Source of the DNA: an uncultured Bacteroidales bacterium
Lineage (GTDB): Bacteria > Bacteroidota > Bacteroidia > Bacteroidales > UBA932
Direction: 5' to 3'
NCBI GenBank assembly: GCA_910585445.1
Contig: CAJUEK010000001.1
Location: forward strand, 67,359-131,358
DNA length: 64,000 nt
Shown: positions 35,106-43,406 of the stretch, piece by piece
How positions within the stretch are numbered: the first letter of the stretch is position 1
How the letters are laid out: each line of letters opens with the position of its first letter
Position numbers and translations under genes: made by a program
The notes under the pieces: model-generated
What the model saw: only the letters and a program-made list of their open reading frames with translations
What the model was told of the DNA's origin: nothing
The model's database searches: none

Positions 35106-35461
35106 GCAAGGCCGGTGAGGATGTGGCATGCGGCCTTCTGCGCAGTATGGGACACATCATACTGGAGCGCAACTGGAGGAGCGGGCATCTGGAGATTGAT
35201 ATCATTTCCCTTGACAGGGACGGAATACATTTTGTTGAGGTCAAGACCCGCGAGCACAGCATACAGGCACCGCCTCAGGAGAATGTCGGACACATGAAGC
35301 AATGCAGGACGGCAAAAGCGGCGCTCAGCTACCTGAAGACAGCAAAGGGACGACCTTTCGGAAACGAGGAGTGCATGTTTGACGTGATTGCGGTAACTTT
35401 CAAAAACGGAAAAGCCCGGACGGAATGGTTTCCCCAGGCATATATACCGTTATATTTATAG
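35072..35461 (+). CDS. yraN: YraN/UPF0102 family nuclease-fold protein
   Basis: 129 residues with a restriction-endonuclease-like fold: LGKAGEDVACGLLRSMGHII, then ERNWRSGHLEIDIISLDRDG and FVEVKTREH (the D ... E-x-K pattern), ending in TEWFPQAYIPLYL. The family's role is unproven. The start ATG at 35072 (MEDRSGHRRQLGKAGED) lies within the end of the upstream lipoprotein gene, implying coupling. Confidence 0.88.
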   Translation: MEDRSGHRRQLGKAGEDVACGLLRSMGHIILERNWRSGHLEIDIISLDRDGIHFVEVKTREHSIQAPPQENVGHMKQCRTAKAALSYLKTAKGRPFGNEECMFDVIAVTFKNGKARTEWFPQAYIPLYL

Positions 35462-35487
35462 AAGGACAGACATAAAACCACATACAG

Positions 35488-36582
35488 ATGAACAGGAAGA
35501 ATTGCTATTGCGTAATCATGGCCGGCGGAACAGGAACACGCTTTTGGCCAGTCAGCAGAAGCGCAAAGCCGAAACAGTTTCTGGACATTCCAGGCATGGG
35601 AAAGACCCTTATCCGACAGACTTTTGACAGATTCCTCAAGGTCGTGCCGAAAGAAAACATCATCATAGTCACTTCTGCGAAGTACAAGGAACTGGTGGAG
35701 GAGCAGATTCCGGAAATAGAAAGCCGCAACCTGCTGCTTGAGCCTTATTCAAGGAATACAGCCCCATGTATAGCATACGCGACTTATACTCTTTTGAAAC
35801 GTGACCCCGATGCCGTTGTGGTGGCGACGCCGTCTGACCATCTCATTGATGATGACGAGCTGTTTGTGCGCACCATAACCGACGCTTTCGGATATGTAAG
35901 CGAGAATGAGGTACTTATGACTCTCGGGGTCGTACCGACAAGGCCGGACACGAACTACGGCTATGTCCAGGCTCAGGGAGGGCGAGATGTACATATGAAA
36001 GAGGAGCCGATGCCTGTAAAGACTTTCACGGAAAAGCCCGACAGGGAAATGGCCCGGATTTTCATGAGCAGCGGTGAGTTTTTCTGGAATGCCGGCATAT
36101 TCCTTTGGAAGGCGACGACCATAAAGAAGGAAATGGAGAAGCATCTGCCGGAAGTTACAGGGCTATTTGACGGATGGGAACATGCGATAGGAACCCAAAT
36201 AGAGGGTGACTTCATTGCACGGGCATATACCGACTGCCTGAATATCTCAATAGATTACGGTGTCATGGAAAAGACGGACAGGGCATGGATATGTCCGGTG
36301 AAGTTCGGCTGGACAGACATCGGCACATGGGAGTCCCTATATGATTATATGTCAAAGGACAATGACGGCAACGCAATCGACTCGGAGAAAGTCCTGACAG
36401 AGGATGCACATGGGGTCATGTATGTGTCACGGAACAAGAAAAAGCTGATTGCAATCAAAGGTCTCGAGGACTACATGGTTATTGATACCGATGATGTGCT
36501 GGTGATATGCCCAAAGGATGACAAGAAATTCAAGGATTTCATTTCAGGAATAGCGATGCCTGAGTATGAGAAATACAGATAA
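35488..36582 (+). CDS. manC: Mannose-1-phosphate guanylyltransferase
   Basis: Makes GDP-mannose from mannose-1-phosphate and GTP for glycan synthesis. 364 residues, i.e. the short form without the isomerase domain. The nucleotidyltransferase signature is clear: VIMAGGTGTRFWPVSRSAKP KQF (split here), followed by TPSDHLI, FTEKPD, FFWNAGIFLW and DYGVMEKTD. 26 bp after yraN. GDP-mannose supply could support surface glycans; no link to the mannan-degradation genes is implied. Confidence 0.93.
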   Translation: MNRKNCYCVIMAGGTGTRFWPVSRSAKPKQFLDIPGMGKTLIRQTFDRFLKVVPKENIIIVTSAKYKELVEEQIPEIESRNLLLEPYSRNTAPCIAYATYTLLKRDPDAVVVATPSDHLIDDDELFVRTITDAFGYVSENEVLMTLGVVPTRPDTNYGYVQAQGGRDVHMKEEPMPVKTFTEKPDREMARIFMSSGEFFWNAGIFLWKATTIKKEMEKHLPEVTGLFDGWEHAIGTQIEGDFIARAYTDCLNISIDYGVMEKTDRAWICPVKFGWTDIGTWESLYDYMSKDNDGNAIDSEKVLTEDAHGVMYVSRNKKKLIAIKGLEDYMVIDTDDVLVICPKDDKKFKDFISGIAMPEYEKYR

Positions 36583-36593
36583 ATTAAAACATT

Positions 36594-37046
36594 ATGGAAC
36601 TCGAAAAGCAGATACAGGCCGACATGGTTGCGGCAATGAAAGCAAAGGAGACGGTACGCCTGGCCTCACTCAGGGCAATAAAGGCGGCAATACTTTTGGC
36701 AAAGACAGCGGAGGGCGGCACCGGAGAGGTAAGCGACCAGGATATCGTGAAGCTTATCCAGAAGCTGGTGAAGCAGCGCAAGGAGAGCGCACAGCAGTAT
36801 AATGATGCAGGACGTCCGGAACTGGCAGAAAACGAGATGGCTGAGGCAGCCGCAATGGAGGTATATCTTCCGAAACAGCTGAGCGAAGCCGAGGTAGAGG
36901 CCGAACTGGTGAAAATCATTGCGGAAGTCGGGGCAAGCAAGCCTTCTGACATGGGCAAGGTAATGGGTGTCGCGACCAAACGTCTTGCGGGACTTGCAGA
37001 CGGAAGGGTGATTTCCGCCATCGTCAAGAAACTTCTGGCCCAATAG
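36594..37046 (+). CDS. GatB/YqeY domain protein
   Basis: 150 residues: MELEKQIQADMVAAMKAKET, then VRLASLRAIKAAILLAKTAE, AEAAAMEVYLPKQLSEAEVE and the C-terminal MGKVMGVATKRLAGLADGRV. This is the YqeY/Aim41 family, related to the tail of the GatB amidotransferase subunit and thought to bind tRNA-related substrates. Exact function unknown. It starts 11 bp after manC and is followed by palindrome A1. Confidence 0.9.
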   Translation: MELEKQIQADMVAAMKAKETVRLASLRAIKAAILLAKTAEGGTGEVSDQDIVKLIQKLVKQRKESAQQYNDAGRPELAENEMAEAAAMEVYLPKQLSEAEVEAELVKIIAEVGASKPSDMGKVMGVATKRLAGLADGRVISAIVKKLLAQ

Positions 37047-37084
37047 ATTTGAGCGCAAAATACAACTATCTGATAATCGGATAA

Positions 37085-37130
37085 TTACGTGATAATGGGC
37101 GCCTAGGTTTTGGCACCCATTATCACGTAA
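37085..37130 (+). repeat. 46-bp palindromic element A1, at the 3' side of the RAYT gene
   Basis: Arms TTACGTGATAATGGG (37085-37099) and CCCATTATCACGTAA (37116-37130) pair over 15 bp without mismatch; inner GCC/GGC adds three pairs around an 8-nt loop. Its length, its outer TTACG, and its inner GGG ... GCACCC are shared with A2 and A3. There is no U-tract, so it is not an ordinary terminator. A near-repeat of its left arm (TGATAATCGG) lies just upstream at 37071. Confidence 0.8.
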
Positions 37131-37149
37131 AATACTATTATACAATATT

Positions 37150-38085
37150 TTACAATTTTCGATAATTTGAAGGTAGGTGGAGAAATTTCTTTATCTGGAA
37201 ATCATGAGCCCCTGTGATGCGCTTCAATCTTGAATAGAGTTCGTATTTCACGGACATAGGCAATGACACCACATTGCCGGCAGGCCTGATTCCACAAATA
37301 TCTTCCACATAGCGTATCATTTCCCGATATGCTGTATCCGGAGCCTTATAGAACGTCTCAGGAATATCATATTCGCTTCCTGTATTCGAATTTATTGCGA
37401 CAAGCATCTTGTGATATCCGCCATAATACCGGACCAGTCCCTTATAATCCAATCTGCTATACAGGCTTATGGCATAATCAACCAGAATATCCCTCTCCTT
37501 CATATCCAGCTTTGAAAGGAGGCGCTTCAGTAAAGTGTAGTTTAGATGGCAACCCGCATTAAAGGTGTTTTTCACTTCCTTTTTTGATTTGAGCAATTCA
37601 AAAGAAGACTCACGGCAAGTCCGCTTCTCAGAAAAGGGTGATGGAGAATCAATATATGCAATGAAGTTCCACCTATACTGTTCTGCCTTACAGCATAATT
37701 TCTTTTCCACTGGATTATTATACAGATAGGATATTGCTGTACGGACTTTCTTTTCACCAATCTTGACAGCACTTCCGAACGGACTGTTAAACAGCGGGCC
37801 TTTACGGGAATACTCGATATTATACTCCTTTACAAACCTTGATGTCGTTTCACCGACACTTTTGTACAGACTGCTTTGCTCCCGAACTGACAGCAATGCG
37901 TGTATATGGTCATACATCAGGCAAAGTCCATAAACCGTTATACCATATTTTGCCATGCTATTTGAGAAAATAGTAAAGTAGACAAGATAATCTTCCACTG
38001 AATAGAAGATATTTATTCCGTCTTTTGTGTTCTGGTAAATATGATTGACAGCATAGCTGAAAAATTTTCTGTCCCGTCCCCCCAT
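37150..38085 (-). CDS. REP-associated-type tyrosine transposase (Y1/HUH, RAYT-like)
   Basis: 311 residues. The N-terminal half is a Y1 transposase domain: HIYQNTKDGINIFYSVEDYL, the HUH pair in LMYDHIHALL (His60, His62), and the catalytic tyrosine region ISYLYNNPVEK (Tyr120 most likely). The second half (about 150-311) is helical and ends in a DnaA-like helix-turn-helix stretch, as in longer members of this group. IS200/IS605 TnpA proteins are about half this size, and no tnpB is present. Such domesticated single-copy enzymes act on REP hairpins elsewhere. Palindrome A1 is 19 bp beyond its stop; A2 lies upstream. The reading frame is intact. Confidence 0.85.
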   Translation of the reverse strand: MGGRDRKFFSYAVNHIYQNTKDGINIFYSVEDYLVYFTIFSNSMAKYGITVYGLCLMYDHIHALLSVREQSSLYKSVGETTSRFVKEYNIEYSRKGPLFNSPFGSAVKIGEKKVRTAISYLYNNPVEKKLCCKAEQYRWNFIAYIDSPSPFSEKRTCRESSFELLKSKKEVKNTFNAGCHLNYTLLKRLLSKLDMKERDILVDYAISLYSRLDYKGLVRYYGGYHKMLVAINSNTGSEYDIPETFYKAPDTAYREMIRYVEDICGIRPAGNVVSLPMSVKYELYSRLKRITGAHDFQIKKFLHLPSNYRKL

Positions 38086-38221
38086 AATCCTATATCACGT
38101 TAGAAAATCAAACATCGCGGCAAAAATTCCTGTTGCAGCATTGTGCAAAGATTGGAATTATTTACGAGGATTCAAAACGGGAAAATGGAACGTAAAACAC
38201 AAACACCTTATACATTGACAA

Positions 38222-38267
38222 TTACGCAATGATGAGTGCTAAGATTTCCGCACCCATCATTACACAA
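38222..38267 (+). repeat. 46-bp palindromic element A2, upstream of the RAYT gene
   Basis: Arms AATGATGAGTGC (38228-38239) and GCACCCATCATT (38250-38261) pair with one mismatch; the outer TTACGC/ACACAA part pairs poorly. Same length, same flanking GACAATTACG and same GCACCC core as A3. With A1 it brackets the transposase gene in direct orientation. Confidence 0.75.
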
Positions 38268-38321
38268 AATCATATTAATCAACGAATTATATTTTACATC
38301 CGATGTCCCGTACTTCGCTGG

Positions 38322-38362
38322 CGTGCCAGGTGCCCCGGATTGTCGGGTATCTGACACGAGTG
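38322..38362 (+). repeat. 41-bp hairpin element B1
   Basis: CGTGCCAG (38322-38329) pairs with CTGACACG (38351-38358), one mismatch. The whole 41 bases match element B2 at 52457-52497 at 37 positions, all differences being transitions. It lies 19 bp after the end of the nuclease gene on the other strand. The rest of 38086-38380 holds A2 and a stretch resembling the A1 right arm next to the transposase start, and nothing else I recognise. Confidence 0.75.
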
Positions 38363-38380
38363 CATTTTAACGGGAACAAA

Positions 38381-39328
38381 TCAATCCTCCTGAGGAAACT
38401 TAAGCATGGCAGAAATCGGATAATGGTCTGAGGCATATTGCACACCCAGATATACATCCCGGACTGTCCTATAGGAAAGGATGCCGAAACCGCTGCAAAA
38501 GATATGGTCAATGACCGAGTCCGAAGTTCCCCATCCGTTGAACGTTCCGAGATTGTCCGTAACAGGGGCAGCGGCACGCACGTCTTCCATCACAAGCTTC
38601 AAAGGGTCGAATATCGCATCGGTCGTCTTCGAATTGAAATCCGCAGTCAGGATTGCAGGATAGCCCTCCGGATTCAATTCCCTCAGTTTGTCACAAATCA
38701 GCAGAATCGAATTTTCCCTTGCCAGCCTGGCCTGATGGTCAAGGTGAGTGTTCATATAGAAAAACTTCTCTCCCGTAGCTTTCACCTTGAATATAGCCCA
38801 AGTAGCAGTCCTGTAATAATTGGCATCCCAGCCCTTGGAGGGCACATCCGGAGTCTGTGAGAGCCAGAATGTGCCGGATTTCTCCATAGTCACCACGTCA
38901 CGTTTCCAGAATATCGACATATGCTCCCCTTTTTCTAAACCGTCTTCACGCCCTACGCCGACGGCATCATAATCAGGAAGCACCTGCCTCATATAGTCCA
39001 TCTGCTCTTTGATTGCCTCCTGAACACCGAAAACTGTAGGATTCTCCTTGGTCAGAAGCGGGCCTAGGGCCTTTTTGCGCAAGTCCCACGCATTCTTGGT
39101 ATTCTTGTCGCCAGTACCGACACGCACATTGAAAGATATGACTTTCACCTGGTCCACAGGCACATTGTCCGGGACGGTTTCTCCCGGCTCTTCATTGCCG
39201 ATATCCTCACCGGACCCGTCATAAACAAACTCAGGAATAAATCCGGAATTGTCCAAAGCCTTTCCGCATCCGGGAAAAGAACACAGGGACATGAAAACAA
39301 GGAATGAGAATAGAATCATCTTCTTCAT
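38381..39328 (-). CDS. Secreted endonuclease/exonuclease/phosphatase-family lipoprotein
   Basis: Start at ATG 39328 (MKKMILFSFLVFMSLCSFPGC), lipobox cysteine near residue 21. The EEP fold residues are visible: VISFNVRVG (Asn), VFGVQEA (Glu), MNTHLDHQ (His), ILTADFNSK (Asp/Asn) and the final SDHYPISAML (Asp-His). The superfamily cleaves phosphodiesters in nucleic acids, phospholipids or inositol phosphates, so the substrate is open. An acidic linker (about 25-55) separates lipid and enzyme. Last gene of the susC-susD-type operon, where a glycosidase would be more usual. Confidence 0.85.
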   Translation of the reverse strand: MKKMILFSFLVFMSLCSFPGCGKALDNSGFIPEFVYDGSGEDIGNEEPGETVPDNVPVDQVKVISFNVRVGTGDKNTKNAWDLRKKALGPLLTKENPTVFGVQEAIKEQMDYMRQVLPDYDAVGVGREDGLEKGEHMSIFWKRDVVTMEKSGTFWLSQTPDVPSKGWDANYYRTATWAIFKVKATGEKFFYMNTHLDHQARLARENSILLICDKLRELNPEGYPAILTADFNSKTTDAIFDPLKLVMEDVRAAAPVTDNLGTFNGWGTSDSVIDHIFCSGFGILSYRTVRDVYLGVQYASDHYPISAMLKFPQED

Positions 39329-39341
39329 ATTGAAAGTATTA

Positions 39342-41600
39342 TTATTCTGAAACAAGTATATCATCTATAAACCAGCGGGAAAACTCCCCGTCAGCAGGTG
39401 CGCTTGTGAATTTTATCTGCGTATTCTCCGTTGCGCCGACGATGTTCAACGAGAATGTCCTGAAAGAATCAACAGGAAGCCCAGAGACGGTTGCCAATGT
39501 ATTTCCGTTTACAGTACCGCCCCCTATTATCTCCACGACGGCCGAGGTTATGTCTGGACGGCCGACATCAGGAGTGCTCGCAGATGCATTAGGCCTTATG
39601 GCAGGGGTACGGTATGCGCATGCCTTGAAAGACAGGGAAAAATCACCGGAACGCCCCAATGCCGGAGTCAGCAGGGAACCTTTCTCGTTTACATAGACTG
39701 TCCTGCTTGAGGCACTTTCGGTGTTGACGAAGCCAATTTGCGCATAGCCTGGACGCTCCATGACCTTAGACCCGGACATTCCACGGCTCTTTTCCGCTGG
39801 CCACGATGAAATCTCCCCGGCACAATAATTCGCAAGCCCGCCGAGCCTGTCACCGATGAAATAATCCATTCCGGCAACAAGATTGTCGAAAGGTTCGAAA
39901 TAAACGGCTCCGGAAGGCACCGGAGTATCCCCCGACTGCTCATGTGACAGGATGATTGCCGAATGCAGGCACACATAGCAAGACGAGCCGTGTCCGTCAG
40001 CACCCTTATAACCATCTGTCCCGTCAGAGCCTTGAGGCACAAGCTTTATATAAAGCATAGACCCGGCAGGCAAAGATGCAGGCAAGCTTACAGGAACGGT
40101 GAAATACCAATAATTGCTTCCTCCGGCCTTAGGTTTCAGGATAACGATTCTTCCTGCCTCCTGCCAGTCTGACTTGTCACAGGACCAGAACACGGCCCAC
40201 TCCCCGAGAGTGTATTTGTTGTTGGCGGTCAATCCGAAAGAGACATTGAAATCCTTAGGCATTTCCATCTGCAAAGGCACATTAAGCAGCCATCCGCATT
40301 CTGCAGTAGGAACAGTCTTGCAGTCAAGGGAAACGAAGCCTGAAGTGTTAAGGTTGTCATGCGCCCCTGCCTCAGCCCAGAAATTAGGGCCGTAAATCTT
40401 GGATGCATCCGAACCGTATGCAGTAACTTCAAGTGACACTCCCTTTGTCTCGTCAGAATCTCTTGCGATGACGCCCTGAAGGAGCTTTGAAGAAGCATTA
40501 TAGCTCAAGTTGAACCAGTCGATATATTTCGGCGTCTTGTTCGTCTGCTCCTTACAGTAGAAAGAGAAAACATAAGGCAGTTTGCGGATTCCGGCCTTTA
40601 CTCCGATGCGCATGTCAGACAAGGCTACATCAGACTTGCGCATAGGCCATATTCCAGGAACGGCTGCTGCCCCGCCTGCGATTCCCGCTACGGTCCCGGC
40701 ACCCTCGCGATAGCTTTCTACCGCAAACACGGCTTCTTCCCCGACCATAAGACGAAGATTGTCCGCATCTTCATTTTCAAACAATGGGGAAGCACCCAAT
40801 GTTCCTCCGAGATAATCGGAAGTCACCTGAAAGCCGTCCAGCTTGACAAGCATCGACTCATAAAGCCCGTCCGCCAAATCGGCAAAGTTTATCATATGGG
40901 GCTTGACATTTATAGGAGTGCTTTCTGTCCTTGAAGGCACAGTGGCCGGAGAAACTGTGAGGAATCCGTCCACATTGCGTCCCAGCACGGCCTTGTCCAG
41001 TTCTACCGCAACCTCCTCACCGCACGCAAACGCCTCATATTCACCATCAAAGAAAACCGTTATGCCTGAATAGGGCTGCGAGAAAGAATCTTCGACAGCA
41101 AATGAACCTGCCGGCCAGTTTCCGCTTTCAGAATCAGTGACCACAAAGCCTTTAATCCTGGTTCCTGCTGCCTCAACAGTCACCTGCTCCCCCATTTTTT
41201 CCATCTGCCTGAGCGCACTGACAGATATGAATCCGTCAGACTTCACCCCGGCCTGCATAACCGTAATGTCACGGCTTATCGAACCGTCGGATGTTTCTAC
41301 GGCAATGCGTCCGGTACGCTCTTCCCCATCATTTGCAGCTACATCAAGCACAAAGCCGGACGAACCGACAAATTCCGTGACAGACGGCACAATCCAGTCA
41401 ACAGATGACCATCTGACTTTCCATGCAGTATTGCTGCCAACCTTCACGTCATAGTCCGCGCCCATGGAAGGGGCCACAATGACATCCTTGTCCAAGGTCA
41501 GTGACTGCATAGGCATATCAGGCCCTTCCTGGCATGAAACAGCCAGCATAAGGAAAAACAACCAAATTATAGTATTTCTCATATTTCCAATCATTTTCAT
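39342..41600 (-). CDS. Surface lipoprotein with BACON-like and DUF5689-like domains
   Basis: About 752 residues. The open frame begins with GTG at 41621; ATGs at 41600, 41594 and 41582 are better starts, all leading into IIWLFFLMLAVSCQEG, a lipoprotein signal. An N-terminal BACON-like beta domain follows (VGSNTAWKVRWSSVDWIVPS, ITVMQAG), then a DUF5689-like OB region (EQVTVEAAGTRIKGFVVTDS), two further beta-rich regions and a C-terminal cleaved-adhesin or concanavalin-like domain (PGYAQIGFVNTESASSRTVY ... FIDDILVSE). Probably a surface glycan- or ligand-binding partner of SusC/D, in the place of a SusE/F. Ligand unknown. Confidence 0.72.
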   Translation of the reverse strand: MKMIGNMRNTIIWLFFLMLAVSCQEGPDMPMQSLTLDKDVIVAPSMGADYDVKVGSNTAWKVRWSSVDWIVPSVTEFVGSSGFVLDVAANDGEERTGRIAVETSDGSISRDITVMQAGVKSDGFISVSALRQMEKMGEQVTVEAAGTRIKGFVVTDSESGNWPAGSFAVEDSFSQPYSGITVFFDGEYEAFACGEEVAVELDKAVLGRNVDGFLTVSPATVPSRTESTPINVKPHMINFADLADGLYESMLVKLDGFQVTSDYLGGTLGASPLFENEDADNLRLMVGEEAVFAVESYREGAGTVAGIAGGAAAVPGIWPMRKSDVALSDMRIGVKAGIRKLPYVFSFYCKEQTNKTPKYIDWFNLSYNASSKLLQGVIARDSDETKGVSLEVTAYGSDASKIYGPNFWAEAGAHDNLNTSGFVSLDCKTVPTAECGWLLNVPLQMEMPKDFNVSFGLTANNKYTLGEWAVFWSCDKSDWQEAGRIVILKPKAGGSNYWYFTVPVSLPASLPAGSMLYIKLVPQGSDGTDGYKGADGHGSSCYVCLHSAIILSHEQSGDTPVPSGAVYFEPFDNLVAGMDYFIGDRLGGLANYCAGEISSWPAEKSRGMSGSKVMERPGYAQIGFVNTESASSRTVYVNEKGSLLTPALGRSGDFSLSFKACAYRTPAIRPNASASTPDVGRPDITSAVVEIIGGGTVNGNTLATVSGLPVDSFRTFSLNIVGATENTQIKFTSAPADGEFSRWFIDDILVSE

Positions 41601-41613
41601 TTCATACACCTGT

Positions 41614-43395
41614 TCATTCACAGCTGAGGCCGTCCTCCCAATTCGGGTTCTGCTTAATGGCTCCTTGCGTGAGAACTATGTCCTTGGTCGGAATCGGATA
41701 CAGATAATCCTTGCTCTCATCGAATTTACGGGCAATGTCGCCATGGCAAGTAATGTATCCATGGAAAGACAGGTTGGCTTCCGCAAGTGAGACATATACG
41801 ACACCCTGCTGCTCGGCCGGCTTAGCCCCCTCATAAATCACATAGTCAATGGTTCCGTTCCCGTCCAAATCATATTGTCCGGGACCCGGAAAGTACATCC
41901 CGTAGAAAGGTCTCTCGAATCGCTTGCCGGCTTTCCACCTCATGATGTCCCAATAGCGGAATCCTTCCGCAAAAAGTTCCACGGTCCTTTCTCTTCTGAT
42001 TTCGAGAATCACTCCGGCATTCGGCCCGCTTACGCCGGAGTACCCGGTCACAGGGTCTGAAAGATAGCCGTCAGGAGAAGCATTTGCAGCATCCATGCTG
42101 AGCATTCCTGTCATCCCGGCACGCCTGCGGAGCATATTTACCGTAGCGTCCAAATCACCCTGCGACAAGGTTCCCAGCTCGGCTTTCGCCTCTGCAAGAT
42201 TCAGCATGACCTCCGCCGTCCTGAAAATAGGCAAATCATTCTCAGAAGACTTATAGGAATCATATTTGGACTCACCGACATATTTGATTATCTGATAGCC
42301 AGTCATTGTCGCGGCCATGTCAGGAGCAAGGGCCAGGCTTGTTCCTATACGTTTGTACCCAGGTGTCCTTATGGTCTGTGCAAGCCTCGGGTCGCGGTCC
42401 GCCGTCTCTTCCGCAAAATTCATTTTCTCATATCCCGGCTTGTCGGTGAACCGCGTCCCGTCTTTCATGAGATACATGTTCACGACATCTTTTGCCATTC
42501 CCGGCCGTCCCATAGAAAGTGAGGTATAACGCCCGTTGGAGTCATGAACCAATCCGAGTGCGGACGCGTAGGCCCTTGACAAGATGATTTCCGTCCTGTC
42601 TGAATTGAGCATGGCAAACAAATCCCTATACGGCATGCTTCCCTCTGAATACAGCCCGTATCCTGAAGTCTTTATGAAAGTCTCAGAAGCGCTTACTGCT
42701 TCAATGAGGCATTCTTCCCAGCCGTCAAGGCCATGATATTTCCGGAATGTCCCTTCAAACAGAAAAATACGTGACTTCAGAGCAAGCGCAGTCCATTTAG
42801 TCACACTATAGACATCTTTTGACGCCGGCAGATTGTCTATGGCGAAATCTATGTCCGCAAGTATGTTCCGCATGACATCCATGCGGTCGTCACGTCCTTT
42901 GTAGAGAGCCTTGTCGTCCGCATCAAGAGGAACGTCAACCCAGGGCACATCCCCGAAACGCCTCACCTTCTCGAAATAAAAAAACGCCCGGAAAAAGCGG
43001 GCCACGCCGACATAACGGTTTCTCACATTTACGTCACGGCATTGTCCGGAATGCTCTATGAAGAAATTGATGTCACGGAGCTTGTCCCAGTTCCATGCCG
43101 ATGAGGTTGCGGGAACGGTCCTGTTTCCTATGACTTCATTGGACAGCCCGAGAGGAATGATGTAATCGGCATCTTCAGTATAAATCGCGCTTCCTTCCGG
43201 CAGGATGGTATAGAACTCATTAGTATAAAGACGGCATTCCGTCTCTGTAGTGAAATATTTTTCAGGGGTAAGTTCGTCTTTCGGAACTCTTGTCAGGAAA
43301 TCATCACAAGACGCCAAGACCAAAAGGCTAAGTGCAAAAACGGTTTTCCTGCAGCCCGGCATAATTATGCCCCCAATTTTAATGTACGGTTTCAT
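41614..43395 (-). CDS. SusD/RagB-type outer-membrane binding lipoprotein
   Basis: 593 residues. Lipobox in LSLLVLASCDDFLTRVPKDE, followed by the SusD N-terminal pattern LTPEKYFTTETECRLYTNEF, TPR-like helices, and the C-terminal EIRRERTVELFAEGFRYWDI MRWKAG signature (split here). Caps the SusC barrel at the cell surface and binds ligand. It starts 11 bp after the susC stop. Start at ATG 43395; ATG 43362 is possible and gives a shorter signal. Confidence 0.93.
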   Translation of the reverse strand: MKPYIKIGGIIMPGCRKTVFALSLLVLASCDDFLTRVPKDELTPEKYFTTETECRLYTNEFYTILPEGSAIYTEDADYIIPLGLSNEVIGNRTVPATSSAWNWDKLRDINFFIEHSGQCRDVNVRNRYVGVARFFRAFFYFEKVRRFGDVPWVDVPLDADDKALYKGRDDRMDVMRNILADIDFAIDNLPASKDVYSVTKWTALALKSRIFLFEGTFRKYHGLDGWEECLIEAVSASETFIKTSGYGLYSEGSMPYRDLFAMLNSDRTEIILSRAYASALGLVHDSNGRYTSLSMGRPGMAKDVVNMYLMKDGTRFTDKPGYEKMNFAEETADRDPRLAQTIRTPGYKRIGTSLALAPDMAATMTGYQIIKYVGESKYDSYKSSENDLPIFRTAEVMLNLAEAKAELGTLSQGDLDATVNMLRRRAGMTGMLSMDAANASPDGYLSDPVTGYSGVSGPNAGVILEIRRERTVELFAEGFRYWDIMRWKAGKRFERPFYGMYFPGPGQYDLDGNGTIDYVIYEGAKPAEQQGVVYVSLAEANLSFHGYITCHGDIARKFDESKDYLYPIPTKDIVLTQGAIKQNPNWEDGLSCE

Positions 43396-43406
43396 ATTTC
43401 CTTTGA

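Noticed and set aside
37085..37130. Palindrome A1 as a simple terminator of the YqeY-like gene
   Set aside because: No U-tract on either strand, and the same element occurs in two other places with conserved flanks.
37150..38085. Interpretation as an active IS200/IS605 insertion sequence
   Set aside because: The protein is twice the TnpA length, has a DnaA-like C-terminal part and no tnpB; the flanking palindromes fit a REP-associated enzyme better.
40114..40395. Plus-strand open frames inside the BACON/DUF5689-like gene
   Set aside because: Short, antisense and without any domain or start signal.
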